A stretch of DNA of 48,193 nucleotides, from NCBI GenBank assembly GCA_947643165.1, contig CANRVB010000020.1, positions 1 through 48,193 of the forward strand. The letters are read 5' to 3'. Shown piece by piece: positions 47,798 to 48,193 of this stretch. Origin of the DNA: an uncultured Porphyromonadaceae bacterium (GTDB lineage: Bacteria > Bacteroidota > Bacteroidia > Bacteroidales > Muribaculaceae). The position numbers were made by a program, and so were the translations under genes. The notes under the pieces were generated by a model that had not been told where the DNA came from, did no database searches, and saw only the letters and a list, made by a program, of their open reading frames with translations. The first letter of the stretch is position 1. Every line of letters begins with the position of its first letter.

Positions 47798-48193
47798 CAT
47801 CCGTACCATTCCCCGCATGCAGTCCTGGCAACCCGCCACGCTATATCGTCGGGTTATATCAATTTATACCCACAATCCATTAGCAGCACGCCCTCTCACC
47901 CCCTTCTCAGTCATCATTGGCCCCACGTCATGGCAGCCCCATACACGGCCATTCTGCCGGCCCGTAGACGTTAATTGAATCCTGCTGTCAACACCCGCGC
48001 AACCACACCTCATATTCATTCCTCCATCCATTCTCCGCCGTCTACTGCGGTCAGCCAACACGGCAATACCGACTACCCCCGCACTCCGCTAAAACCCCAT
48101 CCTGTCCACGCATCCTGCTCCGACACACACTGCCATCTCCCCGGACAGTCACCGCAGCCCCGGCGCCATAACACAACACACATAGACACAAAA
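47798..48193. other. Gene-free, C-rich and G-poor stretch at the window end
   Basis: The plus strand here is rich in C and poor in G, with many short CCCC runs and no reading frame that resembles a protein. The region 47380-47560 shows a similar pyrimidine bias. Minus-strand frames in it are Arg/Gly-rich and look like by-products of composition. I see no repeat array, RNA gene or mobile-element end. Confidence 0.5.

Noticed and set aside
47864..48061. Arg/Gly-rich minus-strand frame near the window end
   Set aside because: It follows from the G-rich minus strand in a biased region; no start context, domain or neighbour supports it.

Overview
The window looks like a chromosomal segment of a gut-type Bacteroidales bacterium. 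The evidence is a hmu-type haem-uptake operon, an ECF sigma/anti-sigma/STN-receptor trio, a Ser-type sulfatase, lipoproteins with acidic residues just after the lipobox cysteine, and repeated matches to the Bacteroidetes -7 promoter element TAnnTTTG in front of genes. A family such as Muribaculaceae is plausible, but this is inference only. I see no rRNA, tRNA, CRISPR array, insertion sequence or prophage.

Layout, left to right. (1) 1-6257, minus strand: a tightly coupled seven-gene operon (acetyltransferase, alpha/beta hydrolase, flavodoxin-aldo/keto reductase fusion lipoprotein, ABM monooxygenase, aldo/keto reductase, iron alcohol dehydrogenase, esterase cut by the window edge). It is divergent from an AraC regulator (6409-7302). 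(2) A Fic N-terminal remnant (7430-7624). (3) 7632-11310, minus: ECF sigma factor, unusually short FecR-like anti-sigma factor and STN-containing outer-membrane receptor. (4) A PfkB sugar kinase. (5) 12579-18234, minus: a complete RND efflux operon (adaptor, pump, outer-membrane factor), divergent from a second AraC regulator, followed by a degenerate metallo-beta-lactamase-fold lipoprotein. (6) 20403-25302: an HxlR regulator divergent from an operon of NAD(P)-binding oxidoreductase, PNPOx-family flavoprotein, zinc-type macrodomain, class M sirtuin and tannase-like esterase. (7) 25501-26344: an SDR gene reduced to its two ends, then a RibD/DHFR-fold reductase. (8) 26411-27714, minus: a MarR-GNAT fusion and a cupin. 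(9) 27828-32882: a PiT phosphate transporter divergent from an OmpR-type two-component system with methylglyoxal synthase. (10) 32943-37683: a CMD-cupin fusion, a double GNAT protein, a Bcr/CflA drug exporter and a sulfatase. (11) 37885-47299, minus: the operon hmuY-R-S-T-U-V led by a tandem calycin-like lipoprotein. (12) 47300-48193: no convincing protein gene, but a promoter-terminator pair that may mark a small RNA.

Functionally the window is dominated by redox/electrophile defence, efflux and nutrient acquisition (haem iron, phosphate), each block with its own regulator. Two promoters far apart (about 6.3 kb and 25.4 kb) carry the same 21-bp-spaced direct repeat TGGTA-N16-TGGTA at the same distance from the -7 box. 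This suggests one AraC-type regulon linking blocks 1 and 7.

The strongest candidates for new biology are the sirtuin-macrodomain operon without a visible lipoyl-carrier partner, the extra tandem calycin lipoprotein and Met-rich HmuS insert in the haem operon, the lipoprotein flavodoxin-AKR fusion, and the shared AraC-type operator.
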